Positions 7,543-17,108 of a stretch of DNA of 37,864 bases are shown piece by piece. A program made the position numbers and the translations under genes. The notes under the pieces were generated by a model. It saw only the letters and a program-made list of their open reading frames with translations. It ran no database searches and was not told the origin of the DNA. Each line of letters begins with the position of its first letter. Position 1 is the stretch's first letter. The stretch is from a bacterium (GTDB taxonomy: Bacteria; Patescibacteriota; Minisyncoccia; JAHIHE01; JAGLIN01), in contig DAOWDU010000029.1 in NCBI GenBank assembly GCA_030638825.1, positions 1 to 37,864 on the forward strand. Direction: 5' to 3'.

Positions 7543-8301
7543 ATGAACATTTTAGAAAAAGAATATTATAAGCAATATGAGAAAGAAATAAATATTGATT
7601 TGGCGGTTTGTTTTAATGACTTAAAAAAAGATTCTTCAAAAATTAACTTCAAATATTTAACGGAAGCCTCAGCGGTTTATTCGTCAAATATAGAAGGCAA
7701 TTCAATGGATTTGAATTCTTTTATGAACGCCAAGACGATGAAGCAGAAGGCTAAACCAAAAGAGTATTCTGAAATTACGGAGTTAGTTGACGCTTATGAT
7801 TTTGCGCAAAGCAATAAATTAACAGAAGAGAATTTATTAAAAGCGCATCAGATTTTATCAAAGTCATTTTTAATTAAAAGTCAAAGAGGAAAATATAGAG
7901 ACGATAAAGTAGGAGTTTTTGATCAAAATGGTTTAGTTTATTTAGCAATAGAACCAGAAAAAGTGGCAGAAGAAATGAAGATTTTCTTTGTGACAATTAA
8001 TAAATTATTAAAACAGGATTTAGATATTAACGAAGTATTTTATTTTGCTTCAATGCTGCATTTAAGATTTGCCCACATTCATCCTTTCCAAGACGGAAAC
8101 GGCCGCGCCGCGCGGATTTTGGAGAAATGGTTTTTAGCGTCAAAATTGGGAAATAAGGCGTGGCTAATTCAGTCGGAAAAATATTACAAAGAAAACATTA
8201 AAGAGTATTATCAGAATATAAATTTGGGAGTTAATTTTTATGAATTGGATTATGAGCGATGCTTGCCGTTTTTGCTGATGCTACCCTTGACATTTCGTTA
8301 A
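7543..8301 (+). CDS. Fic family protein (AMPylase-like, class II layout)
   Basis: The 252-aa Fic-domain protein has the complete active-site motif HPFQDGNGRAAR at residues 180-191, whose His is the catalytic base for transfer of AMP (or another nucleotide moiety) to a target hydroxyl. An N-terminal SSNIEGN at residues 47-53 matches the inhibitory helix motif [S/T]xxxE[G/N], so the protein should be autoinhibited in cis (class II). 'GKYRDDKVGVF' provides the flap region. There is no separate antitoxin gene and no signal peptide, so it probably acts in its own cytoplasm. It follows the antiporter closely. The promoter of the next gene overlaps its 3' end. Confidence 0.93.
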   Translation: MNILEKEYYKQYEKEINIDLAVCFNDLKKDSSKINFKYLTEASAVYSSNIEGNSMDLNSFMNAKTMKQKAKPKEYSEITELVDAYDFAQSNKLTEENLLKAHQILSKSFLIKSQRGKYRDDKVGVFDQNGLVYLAIEPEKVAEEMKIFFVTINKLLKQDLDINEVFYFASMLHLRFAHIHPFQDGNGRAARILEKWFLASKLGNKAWLIQSEKYYKENIKEYYQNINLGVNFYELDYERCLPFLLMLPLTFR

Positions 8302-8315
8302 AAATTTGATAGAGT
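8287..8315 (+). promoter_or_regulatory. Predicted promoter of the PPP-phosphatase gene
   Basis: TTGACA, 17 bp, TAGAGT. The -35 lies inside the last codons of the Fic gene. The start codon at 8348 is about 25 nt past the expected transcription start. Confidence 0.5.
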
Positions 8316-8347
8316 GTAAGGTATTTTAATTAGTTTAAATTAAAAAT

Positions 8348-11300
8348 ATGAATGAGAAAAATAATTTAGATTGGATGTCAGCAAGTCCAGAAGATGTTAG
8401 TTTGGTTGACGAAACAATTGGTAAAATGGGTGAGAAGGGGGAAGTTGTGGAAGCTGAAAAAGAAAAGTGGAATGAACTTGAAAATTCTTTAAAAAAAGAT
8501 GTTGAATCATTAAGAGAAAATTACGATAAGGCTCTTTTTTGTGGTCTTGTTATTATTTCAATTAAAGAGAAAATAGAGGATTTCACTGTCAATAAGGATT
8601 ATATAAAAGATTTTCTTGGTAGTGCTAATATAAAATTTACAAAAGAAAATAAAGAAAAGCTTTCTGATTTGGCTTCAAAGTTGTATGGAAATTTATTGGA
8701 AGAATTGGAAGGTGGGCAAGAAACACAGCTGGAAAAATCAGAAAAAGAAAAGTGGGTTCTCGTTGAGGATAATTTTAAAAAACGCGTTAAGCAGTGGATA
8801 GATTCCTCTTCTGGCGGATCTATTAATGTTTCTTCAATTTTTGATGGTGCTAAGAAAATCTTTCTTGAGAATTTTGATATAGAACCTACAAAAGAAAACG
8901 AAGAAAAACTTTCTGCTTTAGCGGTAGAGGCGTATGGCGAACTTTTTAAAGAAAAAGGAAATTCGGAAACAGATCCTCAGGTAGAAAACGAAGAAAATGG
9001 TAAAAAAATGGATAAGGAAAATTTAGAAGAACAAAGGCAAAAAATCATAGAAGAGCTAGAGGGATTGGGAGATAAGGGATACATAGATAAAAATAGGCGA
9101 GAAGAATTAGAGAGAGAATTAGAGAAAATAGAAATAATGACAAAAGGAACAGAACTTGAAAAACCAGAGGAAAAATTGACATTAGAGTTTATGAGTCAGG
9201 ATGAAATTGAAAAAATGAGTGCTGAAGGATTAAAGAAGGAAATAGAAAGAGTATTAAAAACTCCAGAATTTGGGCGTGCTAAAAAATATCATGAAGCTGA
9301 AGAAAGAGGCGAGGTTCTTGAAGAGACTTCTTTAAATGAATACAATAAAAAATGGAGGGAGCAAAATGAGGGGAAATTTGAGGATTATAATAATTATTTA
9401 GAAGCGTTGGAAAAAGAAAGGACAAAGAAAGAAAAGGAAAAAGAACCACGGACTACGAGAGAAGTGATAGAGAAATTGGGACTTTTGAAAGAGTTGGAAA
9501 TGTTTGAAGAGCATTTGAAATCAAGAGAAATTGAGTTGGCTGAAATAGAGAAATTGAAAAACGGAGAGGAAGTAACTGAGGAAAATAAGATAGAACGCAT
9601 AAGGGCTTTGGGGGAAGTTGAAAGAGCAAAGATTAATGTTACTACTGCCAAAGGAGTTGGAGCGTCTTTGGAAGTTCCCGAAGGAGGCACGGCTGAGGAA
9701 ATAAGAAAAGACGAAATGAGAATATTAGATAAAGAAATAATGTTAACAGACCTTCTTTCAAGACAACTTGATAATTATATAAAAATAAATAGTATAGAGA
9801 ATGAAAAAGTTGAAAGATTAAGCAAAGAAAAGCAGGGAGCGTTCAAAAAATATTGGGGTGCTACTATTGACAAAGTATATGGCAAACTTCCGAATTGGAT
9901 TACTCATGAAAATAAAGGCGCTAATAACAATCAACAAACAGAAGAGCCAAAAGAGAAGTGGTATAATAGAGGATTATTAAAAAAGGTCTTTGGTGATAAA
10001 GCTGAGGAAAGTGAGAATGATCAGGAAAAATTTAATGAAGATAAACTCAAAAATGCGGTGCTTGCTAAGTGCTTGAAAATGTGGGGCGTAACAAATAAAA
10101 AAGAGTTAGATGACTTTCTAGACGAAATGAAGAAAAAAGATAAAGAGAAAGGAAAACAAATGGATGTAAACATTGAAGAAGAAAAAGACGCAAAAGAAAT
10201 AGCAGAGAGTCTTTTTGATGAATATGGGGAAGAAAAAAAGATGGAAGATTTAGTAGAGATAATAAAAGAATTTGGATTTACGCAAAAAGATATTAAAGAG
10301 GCGGTGGAGAAAATGAAGATTGATGAAATAAATTATGACGATTATGAAATTGTTGTAGAGCCAAGTGGAAAGTTAGCGCTATGGAATAAAAAAGATGGAG
10401 ATCCGCCAGTAGAAAAAGGCAAATTATTTAAAAAAGGTTTTGTTGATAATCCTAATGAAATAATAAAAAAGTTATTAGAACAAGAAGGAGGAATGGATAT
10501 GATTGATGTGATTTTTAATGAAGACGAAATTAGCAAAGTAAAAAATGCCAAAGATATTGAAAGTTTTAATGAAATAGCTAAGAATCATTTATTTAAATTT
10601 GATTTTCATAAAGACAACGACAAAGCTACAAAATATTATCACAGCCTCTTGTTTAGTCTTCATAATATGCTTTCTAGTTATTGTAGAAAGGAGATAGATT
10701 TAGATGAGCTTTACAAATCAAGTATTAAGTATTTAGCCACAGACAAAAAATATAGTGAAAACGCTGATAACTATTTTGCAGTAGCTTTAGAAAAAATTAA
10801 AGAGTTTGTAGAAGCAGAAAAAAATAACAACGATGAGAATTCAAGTGAAGGGGAAGATGGGAAAGAGATTACGGATGAGATGAAAGAAATTAAAAGAGAA
10901 TTATTTGAGAATGCTGGAAGTAAAAGCAAAGAAGAATTATGGGAGCTTATTTCTGATGTTGAAGAGATTCTATTTGAAGAGAAAGAAGAAGGGAAAGGAA
11001 AATTGAAAGATAATATTCAAGAAATAAAAAATAGCGAATATGGTAAAGAAAAATTTACAGATAGAGCAATTACTTATTTACCAAAAGGCGGTGAAGCAAT
11101 ATTTATTGGAGATACGCATGGAGATCCTGACGCAACTGTGTCTATAATTGAACAAGAGAAATTTATTGAAGCAATGGAAGGGGGCGAGAAAAATAAGTAT
11201 TTAGTATTTTTAGGAGATTATGCGGATAGAGGCAAAGGCGATATTGAAAATCTTGAACAAGTAATAGCGTTAAAGAGAAAATATCCTGATAATGTGATAT

Positions 11301-12187
11301 TACTTAGAGGTAATCATGAGGAACTTGATACGGGTAGTCGCTATGGACTTAACTCGTCTATATCTAAAAGATATAAAGAAGCCGAAAAAGATAGAGGAAG
11401 ATTATTTAAAAAATATAATAAATTATTTGAAAAAATGCCAGGTGTTTTGGTTTGCGCAAATGGTGTTGTTGCAGTGCACGGAGGAATACCAAGCGAAGAT
11501 ATAAGATCATTGAAAGATCTTAATAATGAAGATAGATTATATCAAATGCGTTGGAACGATCCTATCGATTCTGAAAACTATAAAGAGCACAGTATAAATG
11601 AAGATAGAGGCGGAGATAAAGGAAATAAAATTAGTCTCTTCGGTAGAGATGCATTTGATAGATTTATGAAAACAATAGGCGGAAAAGTGATGATGAGAGG
11701 ACATGAATATGAAGGCATAGGAAAGCCCATATTTGACGATAAACTTGTGACATTATTTTCCAATGGTAAGGGAGGAGAAAAAAGTCATTATAATGCTCAT
11801 TATATTGTTCCAAAATACGCAAAAATTGGTTTAGAAAATGGGATAGATAAGATAGATGTAAACGACATAAAACAGGTAAATTATTTGAAAATGTCTAATT
11901 TGGAAACAGAAGCAGGAGAAATAAGCAAACAATTGGAAGAAAAAATAAAGAAGAAATTAAGAGATGCAAAGAAAGCGAATAAAGAGCAATTTGAAGCTGT
12001 GAATGGTCTTATAAGTCAAGTTGATGGAGAAAAAACTGTTGAAGAAAATTGTAAAAAAGTTTCATTTCTTGGTGAATTGCTTATAACAGATTTAGTGAGT
12101 TTAATGTCTGATACGGAAAAAAATGAAATTTATGGAATGAAAGCAAAAGATTTAGTTGAGTTGTATAAAAAAATTAAAAGAGAATAA
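8348..12187 (+). CDS. Giant charged protein with C-terminal PPP-family phosphatase domain
   Basis: The 1279-aa protein ends in a calcineurin-like Ser/Thr phosphatase (PPP) domain at about residues 910-1150. All signature motifs are present: GDTHG (921-925), GDYADRG (956-962), GNHE (988-991), HGG (from 1044), and RGHE (His 1119), which together bind the two metals and the phosphate. The first 200 residues contain a tandem duplication: each copy of about 80 aa begins EKEKW and ends TKEN.EKLS.LA...YG.L. Residues 215-900 are Lys/Glu-rich helical and coiled-coil sequence with no family I recognise. There is no signal peptide or membrane helix. The substrate is unknown. Its place before the VirD4-like ATPase cluster hints at a linked role, but it has its own promoter. 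Confidence 0.85.
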   Translation: MNEKNNLDWMSASPEDVSLVDETIGKMGEKGEVVEAEKEKWNELENSLKKDVESLRENYDKALFCGLVIISIKEKIEDFTVNKDYIKDFLGSANIKFTKENKEKLSDLASKLYGNLLEELEGGQETQLEKSEKEKWVLVEDNFKKRVKQWIDSSSGGSINVSSIFDGAKKIFLENFDIEPTKENEEKLSALAVEAYGELFKEKGNSETDPQVENEENGKKMDKENLEEQRQKIIEELEGLGDKGYIDKNRREELERELEKIEIMTKGTELEKPEEKLTLEFMSQDEIEKMSAEGLKKEIERVLKTPEFGRAKKYHEAEERGEVLEETSLNEYNKKWREQNEGKFEDYNNYLEALEKERTKKEKEKEPRTTREVIEKLGLLKELEMFEEHLKSREIELAEIEKLKNGEEVTEENKIERIRALGEVERAKINVTTAKGVGASLEVPEGGTAEEIRKDEMRILDKEIMLTDLLSRQLDNYIKINSIENEKVERLSKEKQGAFKKYWGATIDKVYGKLPNWITHENKGANNNQQTEEPKEKWYNRGLLKKVFGDKAEESENDQEKFNEDKLKNAVLAKCLKMWGVTNKKELDDFLDEMKKKDKEKGKQMDVNIEEEKDAKEIAESLFDEYGEEKKMEDLVEIIKEFGFTQKDIKEAVEKMKIDEINYDDYEIVVEPSGKLALWNKKDGDPPVEKGKLFKKGFVDNPNEIIKKLLEQEGGMDMIDVIFNEDEISKVKNAKDIESFNEIAKNHLFKFDFHKDNDKATKYYHSLLFSLHNMLSSYCRKEIDLDELYKSSIKYLATDKKYSENADNYFAVALEKIKEFVEAEKNNNDENSSEGEDGKEITDEMKEIKRELFENAGSKSKEELWELISDVEEILFEEKEEGKGKLKDNIQEIKNSEYGKEKFTDRAITYLPKGGEAIFIGDTHGDPDATVSIIEQEKFIEAMEGGEKNKYLVFLGDYADRGKGDIENLEQVIALKRKYPDNVILLRGNHEELDTGSRYGLNSSISKRYKEAEKDRGRLFKKYNKLFEKMPGVLVCANGVVAVHGGIPSEDIRSLKDLNNEDRLYQMRWNDPIDSENYKEHSINEDRGGDKGNKISLFGRDAFDRFMKTIGGKVMMRGHEYEGIGKPIFDDKLVTLFSNGKGGEKSHYNAHYIVPKYAKIGLENGIDKIDVNDIKQVNYLKMSNLETEAGEISKQLEEKIKKKLRDAKKANKEQFEAVNGLISQVDGEKTVEENCKKVSFLGELLITDLVSLMSDTEKNEIYGMKAKDLVELYKKIKRE

Positions 12188-12217
12188 TAATAAACTTATA
12201 ATTTAAAATAAAACCAT

Positions 12218-12523
12218 ATGAAACTAATCACAGACAAAATAATTGAGGATGTTGCTGATTCTTTGGGATTGAGATTTTTGCCGGAAGAAAAACAGGGCGA
12301 AGTTTTGACAGGCGTGCTGGGGATAATTAGCAAAAGAGCCGGGATGAGAATTGTGGAGAAATTCAGCGAAGAAGAAGCGAAGGAGTTTAACCAGATTTCT
12401 AAAGACGATTTGGAGAAAATGGAAGAATTTATGATCGTCAAAAATCCTGAGGCAGAAAATATTTTTAAAGAAGAAGCGGAGAAAGTGAAAGAAGAACTGT
12501 TGAATGCGAAAGTGGGGGAATAG
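12218..12523 (+). CDS. Small conserved helical protein (DUF5663-like)
   Basis: This 101-aa acidic, helical protein has no signal or membrane segment ('LGLRFLPEEKQGEVLTGVLG', 'EKMEEFMIVKNPEAENIF'). From memory it resembles the small DUF5663-type proteins seen in Parcubacteria near secretion and pilus genes; this was not checked. No function is known. Its stop codon is immediately followed by the nested inverted repeat at 12524. Confidence 0.7.
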   Translation: MKLITDKIIEDVADSLGLRFLPEEKQGEVLTGVLGIISKRAGMRIVEKFSEEEAKEFNQISKDDLEKMEEFMIVKNPEAENIFKEEAEKVKEELLNAKVGE

Positions 12524-12732
12524 CGATGGTTCCATAGTCCCGAATGGCTCAATCGTTGGCTCCATAGTCTCCACAGAGCTATGGAGCCCATATGCAGGCT
12601 TATTTATTAAAATAAATTTATAGAATTATTAAGAGTTTGCGCCAAGGCTCCACAGCCCTTCGGGACTATGGAGCCAACGAACGAATTTATTTTAGCAATT
12701 AATCTTGCATTTAAAGTTCCACAGAACCATCG
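12524..12732. repeat. Nested inverted repeat, GGTTCCATAG family, copy A
   Basis: Outer arms CGATGGTT (12524-12531) and AACCATCG (12725-12732) enclose inner arms TCGTTGGCTCCATAGTC (about 12553-12569) and GACTATGGAGCCAACGA (12664-12680), plus short hairpins such as GGCTCCATAG/CTATGGAGCC at 12558-12588. It occupies the whole gap between two genes. A related element lies at 23813-23960. Confidence 0.75.
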
Positions 12733-12747
12733 TTTAATAACATAATT

Positions 12748-13929
12748 ATGAAACTTAACTTTGATACTATGAATAATACAAATGAACAACAACCAGATTT
12801 AAATCCTGATGAAATAATTGAGGAAGATTTAGAACAAGAGCCAAGCATTTCTCAAATCAAAGAAAAAATTAAAGATGGAAAAGAATTAAATAATGAAGAA
12901 GAAAAAGTTTTAATGAAAGAACTTGAAATAATAATGGAAGTTGTGAGGAAGCAAGAAGAAGGTGAAATTTTGACTAAAGAAGAAGAAAAAATAAATAACG
13001 AGGGAGGAGAAATAATCTCATTAGTTGCTGAAGCTATAGATAAAGGATTTATTTCCGTTGGGAGAGAAATGAATGGAGTAGTAGATAATATGGATGAAAT
13101 AAAAGATTTTAAAAAACTTAGCGAAGAAGAAAAAACGGAGAGAATAGAAGAGAGAAAAGGTAAAATAGAAAACGCTGCTAAAGAAATGGGTATTAAGTTG
13201 AAAGATGATATTGGAGAGATTGAAAAACAGATAGAAGATTTTAGAGAAGAATTAAAAGACAAATATGAGGAATACGCAGAAATTGAAAATAATCTAAACC
13301 AAATTCATGGCGCAAATGTTGAAGAAGGAGAAGGGATAAGAAAAATGAAAGAAACTTTCTCCTCTTTAAAGGGAATATATAAAGGCCAGTTGCATATAGC
13401 ATATCTTGAATATTGGAAAAAATATAAACAAGATCCAAAATTGCTTTTTGAATCTCATGCTGAGCGCGAATTGCTTATGAGCAAATGGGAAGCGCTTATT
13501 GGAAATCTTGAAATAGCAGGAGATGCAGAAGAGGAAGTATTAAGAGCTTGGGCGCAATGGGTAAAAGACCATCCAGGAATAACACTCGCCGCATTAGCGT
13601 TGGCGCTTGCAGCGGGAATTACAGCAGGAGTTTTGTTGTATCCTGAAGTGATGGCATTTTTAGCAGAAAGAGGCGGAGAAGAAATAATAAAGGAAGTGGG
13701 TCCAGAGGTGGCAAAAACAAGTATCTGGGTAGCTGGAAAAGCATTTGCTGTTTCTGCAGCTGGTGTAGCAGCTGGCACAGCTGTTGGTGCAGGATTTTTG
13801 GGAAAAGTTATTTCTTTGCTTTCCGATGAAGAGAAAAGAGATAGTCTCGCAGAATGGCTCTGTGGAGCAAAACTTTCAGGAGTTGCTTATTGGGCAAACG
13901 GAAGACCAGGCGCAAAAAAAACTGCGTAG
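12748..13929 (+). CDS. Charged coiled-coil protein with C-terminal membrane segments
   Basis: The 393-aa protein is not recognised. Residues 1-250 are very acidic and helical, with repeated EEE/KEEEK runs. Residues about 276-305 form a strongly hydrophobic helix ('GITLAALALALAAGITAGVLLY'), and an Ala/Gly-rich segment about 332-355 ('AVSAAGVAAGTAVGAGFLG') may form a second one. So the large acidic part would be anchored by a C-terminal hairpin. There is no N-terminal signal. The ATG at 12769 ('MNNTNEQQPDLNPDE') is an alternative start; neither has a clear Shine-Dalgarno. Position suggests a relation to the membrane ATPase two genes downstream. Confidence 0.75.
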   Translation: MKLNFDTMNNTNEQQPDLNPDEIIEEDLEQEPSISQIKEKIKDGKELNNEEEKVLMKELEIIMEVVRKQEEGEILTKEEEKINNEGGEIISLVAEAIDKGFISVGREMNGVVDNMDEIKDFKKLSEEEKTERIEERKGKIENAAKEMGIKLKDDIGEIEKQIEDFREELKDKYEEYAEIENNLNQIHGANVEEGEGIRKMKETFSSLKGIYKGQLHIAYLEYWKKYKQDPKLLFESHAERELLMSKWEALIGNLEIAGDAEEEVLRAWAQWVKDHPGITLAALALALAAGITAGVLLYPEVMAFLAERGGEEIIKEVGPEVAKTSIWVAGKAFAVSAAGVAAGTAVGAGFLGKVISLLSDEEKRDSLAEWLCGAKLSGVAYWANGRPGAKKTA

Positions 13930-13975
13930 AAAACTTTCTAACTTTACAAACTTTTAACTTTATAACTTTTATTTT

Positions 13976-14395
13976 ATGCCAGAATTAAATGAAAATATAA
14001 AATTGCAGGAAATAGAAAAATTAGAAAAAGAACTAGCAGAAAAAAGAGCGTCAATTGAGAGCGTGGGAATTGAAAATAGAGAAGCTGAAATTACGAAAGA
14101 AAATTTAGGAGAACGACAATCTCAAGCAATTTCAACCCAGCAAACAACAACTGCGATTACAGACGATAAAGAAAAAACAGAAGAAATAATAAAAGACGCC
14201 AAAGGAATAAAAAATCTTGACACCGCCAGACAAGTGAAAGTTCTTGTCACTTTAGCGTTTGAAAAAGGAATCGGACACAGCATTAAAGTCGCCAGAAATT
14301 TAAACGACGCGTATTTATTAGACGAGCTGCATGATAAATTGGTTGGGGAGTTGAGGAGTGAGTTAGTAGAGAAAGGGAAGTTGAAAGAGATATAA
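13976..14395 (+). CDS. Conserved small protein preceding the VirD4-like ATPase
   Basis: This 139-aa soluble protein is helical and charged at the N-terminus ('QEIEKLEKELAEKRASIE'), with a Thr/Gln-rich linker (about residues 45-65) and a more conserved-looking C-terminal half ('TARQVKVLVTLAFEKGIGHS' and 'DAYLLDELHDKLVGEL'). I recall similar C-terminal halves directly before VirD4-like ATPase genes in other Patescibacteria, but could not verify this. The ATPase gene starts 16 nt after its stop, so they are probably co-transcribed. Function is unknown. Confidence 0.75.
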   Translation: MPELNENIKLQEIEKLEKELAEKRASIESVGIENREAEITKENLGERQSQAISTQQTTTAITDDKEKTEEIIKDAKGIKNLDTARQVKVLVTLAFEKGIGHSIKVARNLNDAYLLDELHDKLVGELRSELVEKGKLKEI

Positions 14396-14411
14396 ATATT
14401 AAAATGATTTT

Positions 14412-16901
14412 ATGGAAATTCAAATCGGCGATTATATCATTGAATTAGCATCTTTAAACCTTGCAATTCTTGCGATGCTTTTTGTTGTTTTAATAGCGCT
14501 TATTTACGCCAAAATAAAACTTGCCAAATCGGGACAAATTACGAGATCATTAAATATGGTCATCTTACAAGTTTCAGTTTCTAAAAATATAGAAAAGCAA
14601 TCTCAAGATAAAAAAGAAGAGCAGAAAGAATATATTTCTATTATGGAACAGCTATTTTCAAGTCTAAGCAATATCCGCGAAGAGATGGCAAAGAAAATTA
14701 TTTATGGACCGTTTTATTTATCATTTGAAATTGCGACGCCAATTGACAGCAAGGAAATATTTTTCTATGTTTCCGTTCCTAAAAAGTTCCAATCAATTAT
14801 TGAAAAACAGATCAACAGTTTTTATCAGGACGCCGAAATAAAAAGAGTTGACGATTATAATATTTTTGTTCCCAATGGCGGATCAGCCGCTTCATATATG
14901 ACTCTTAAAAAACGCCACATTTTTCCGATTAAAACATATCAGCAATTAGAAACCGATCCTCTTTTAAATATCACAAACGCTTTCAGTAAAATTCCAAATG
15001 GAGAAGGAGCCGCTTTGCAGATTATTATCAAACCGATTGGCAATATTTGGCAGAAAGAAAGCAAAGATACAATAAGACTGATGCAAAAAGGGAAGGGGTT
15101 TGAGAGCGGACATGTTGAATCTTCTTTCATTATGAAAATGTTCAAAGAATTCATCGGCATATTTTTTACGGGAGGAACTAAAACGGACGAGCAGCGCAAA
15201 CAGGAAGAAGCGCAAGTTAATCTTACTCCGGAACAGGAGGAAACCATCAAAGCGGTAGAAACAAAATCAACCAAAATTGGTTTTGAGACAAATGTCAGAT
15301 TGGTAGCCTCAGCGCAGACAAAAGAAAAAGCGCAAACATTACTGAAAGAACTGGAAAATTCATTTTCACAATTTAACGCTCCTAATTTAAATTCATTTAA
15401 AATTACGGAAACATTTTTGAATAAAGCGGGATTTTTAAACAAAACCATTTATAATTTTATTTTTAGAAGTTTTGAAAAAAGCAGAAAAATAATTCTAAAC
15501 ACGGAAGAGCTGTCAAGTATTTTTCATTTCCCAATTGCAACGACAGACACGCCACAAATAAAATGGTTAAAATCCAAGCAAGCGCCACCGCCAAATAATA
15601 TCACAGACGAAGGATTACTCTTAGGATACAACGCTTATCGCGGAGATAAAACTGAAATCAAAATAGGTAAAGATGATCGTCGGCGGCATATGTATACAAT
15701 CGGACAAACTGGAACTGGAAAGTCGGCGTTTTTGGGCGAACTTATCAAGCAAGATATCAGAAATGGCGAAGGACTTTGCGTTATTGACCCGCATGGCGAT
15801 TTAGTGGAGAGCGCTTTGGAATGCGTTCCAAAAGAAAGAGCGGATGATGTGATTTTGTTTGATCCTTCTAATGTTCAAAATCCGCTTGGCTTAAATTTGC
15901 TTGAGTATGACGAAAATTATCCAGAACAAAAAACTTTTGTGATCAACGAGATGATTAAGATCTTTGATAAATTATATGACTTGAAAGCAACAGGCGGACC
16001 AATGTTTGAGCAATATATGAGAAACGCGATGCTGCTTATTATGGACGATCCAAGTTCTGGCTCAACTTTAATTGAAATTTCAAAAGTTCTGGCGGACGCT
16101 GATTTTAGAAAATATAAATTATCAAAATGCCAAAATTATATCGTCAAAAATTTCTGGGAAAAAGAAGCTGAAAAAGCGGGCGGAGAAGCAGCGCTGGCGA
16201 ATATGGTTCCTTATATTACGAGCAAGTTAACTCAATTTATTTCTAATGACACGATGCGTCCGATTATCGGACAGCAAAAAAGTTCCATCAATTTCAGAGA
16301 GATTATGGATAATCGAAAAATTATTCTCGTCAATTTGTCCAAAGGAAAAATTGGCGAGATGAACGCTTATTTGCTGGGATTAGTAATCGTGGGAAAAATT
16401 CTCGTTTCTTCTTTAAGCAGAACAGATATTCCGCAAGAAGAAAGAAAAGATTTTTATTTATACATTGACGAATTTCAAAATTTCACCACGGACAGCATTT
16501 CCACAATTCTCTCTGAAGCAAGAAAGTATCGCTTGGTTCTCAATATCGCGCACCAGTTTTTGGGACAGCTTCCAGAAGAAATTCAAAAATCAGTTTTTGG
16601 AAATGTCGGAACAATAGTTTCATTCAGAATCGGACCAGAAGACGCGGAATTTATGACGAAACAATTTACACCGAATTTCAATGAACAGGATTTGATCAAT
16701 ATTGATAATTACAACGCCTATGTAAAACTGATGATGAACGGAACGATTAGCGAAGGATTTAATATGACAACTTATCCGCCCGTAAAAGGAAGCAGAGAAT
16801 TGGCGGAAGCAATTAAAAAATTGTCTACTTTGAAGTATGGACGGGATAGGGAAGTTGTTGAGAGAGAGATTAGAGAAAGGTCGGAAGTAGGGAAGAAATA
16901 A
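14412..16901 (+). CDS. VirD4/TraD-like type IV secretion ATPase
   Basis: The 829-aa membrane-anchored AAA+ ATPase has an N-terminal membrane helix (about residues 13-33), then a long domain (about 40-400) typical of Patescibacteria versions, then the motor domain. Walker A is GQTGTGKS (431-438), followed by 'VIDPHGDLVE'; Walker B is 'FYLYIDEFQNF' with the Asp-Glu pair at 686-687, and 'IAHQFLGQLPEEI' fits sensor/motif III. This is the DNA-translocating coupling-protein family (VirD4, TraD, and HerA relatives). No VirB4, VirB11 or relaxase gene lies in the window, but a VirB2-like pilin gene is 2.5 kb downstream. It may move DNA or proteins, or belong to the pilus-like machinery of these bacteria. 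Confidence 0.88.
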   Translation: MEIQIGDYIIELASLNLAILAMLFVVLIALIYAKIKLAKSGQITRSLNMVILQVSVSKNIEKQSQDKKEEQKEYISIMEQLFSSLSNIREEMAKKIIYGPFYLSFEIATPIDSKEIFFYVSVPKKFQSIIEKQINSFYQDAEIKRVDDYNIFVPNGGSAASYMTLKKRHIFPIKTYQQLETDPLLNITNAFSKIPNGEGAALQIIIKPIGNIWQKESKDTIRLMQKGKGFESGHVESSFIMKMFKEFIGIFFTGGTKTDEQRKQEEAQVNLTPEQEETIKAVETKSTKIGFETNVRLVASAQTKEKAQTLLKELENSFSQFNAPNLNSFKITETFLNKAGFLNKTIYNFIFRSFEKSRKIILNTEELSSIFHFPIATTDTPQIKWLKSKQAPPPNNITDEGLLLGYNAYRGDKTEIKIGKDDRRRHMYTIGQTGTGKSAFLGELIKQDIRNGEGLCVIDPHGDLVESALECVPKERADDVILFDPSNVQNPLGLNLLEYDENYPEQKTFVINEMIKIFDKLYDLKATGGPMFEQYMRNAMLLIMDDPSSGSTLIEISKVLADADFRKYKLSKCQNYIVKNFWEKEAEKAGGEAALANMVPYITSKLTQFISNDTMRPIIGQQKSSINFREIMDNRKIILVNLSKGKIGEMNAYLLGLVIVGKILVSSLSRTDIPQEERKDFYLYIDEFQNFTTDSISTILSEARKYRLVLNIAHQFLGQLPEEIQKSVFGNVGTIVSFRIGPEDAEFMTKQFTPNFNEQDLINIDNYNAYVKLMMNGTISEGFNMTTYPPVKGSRELAEAIKKLSTLKYGRDREVVEREIRERSEVGKK

Positions 16902-16907
16902 TTTCTA

Positions 16908-17034
16908 ATTTTCAATTTCTAATTTCTATTAAATTTTCAAGAATTCAATTTTCAAGTAGTGTTTTTAATAGCGGAAATTTAGAAATTAAAGAATTAGAAA
17001 TTTAATGAAAATTAGAAATTAGAAATTGAAAATT
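16908..17034. repeat. AT-rich inverted repeat
   Basis: The left part carries TAATTTTCAATTTCTAATTT-like sequence; the right part is its near reverse complement (AAATTAGAAATTGAAAATTA). The two arms of about 35-40 bp could pair in RNA. It follows the ATPase stop at 16901 and may act in termination. Tandem 'TTTCTAAT' units make exact ends uncertain. Confidence 0.55.
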
Positions 17035-17057
17035 ATCTTATCACTCATTATCTGCCA

Positions 17058-17085
17058 TTGCCAAATTTTATACAATTGCTATAAT
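17058..17085 (+). promoter_or_regulatory. Predicted promoter of tRNA-Gly
   Basis: TTGCCA, 16 bp, consensus TATAAT with an extended TGC. It lies 24 bp before the first base of the tRNA. Confidence 0.7.
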
Positions 17086-17108
17086 AATGCAACAAGATAA
17101 TTAAATCT

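Noticed and set aside
12224-12591. Minus-strand ORFs of 116 and 131 aa
   Set aside because: Antisense shadows of the 101-aa gene running into the palindromic repeat; Phe-rich antisense composition.
13455-13778. Minus-strand ORF of 107 aa
   Set aside because: Ala-rich shadow of the Ala-rich membrane segments of the gene at 12748.
14939-15448. Minus-strand ORF of 169 aa opposite the VirD4-like gene
   Set aside because: No ribosome site; a Cys/Ser-rich mirror of conserved coding sequence.
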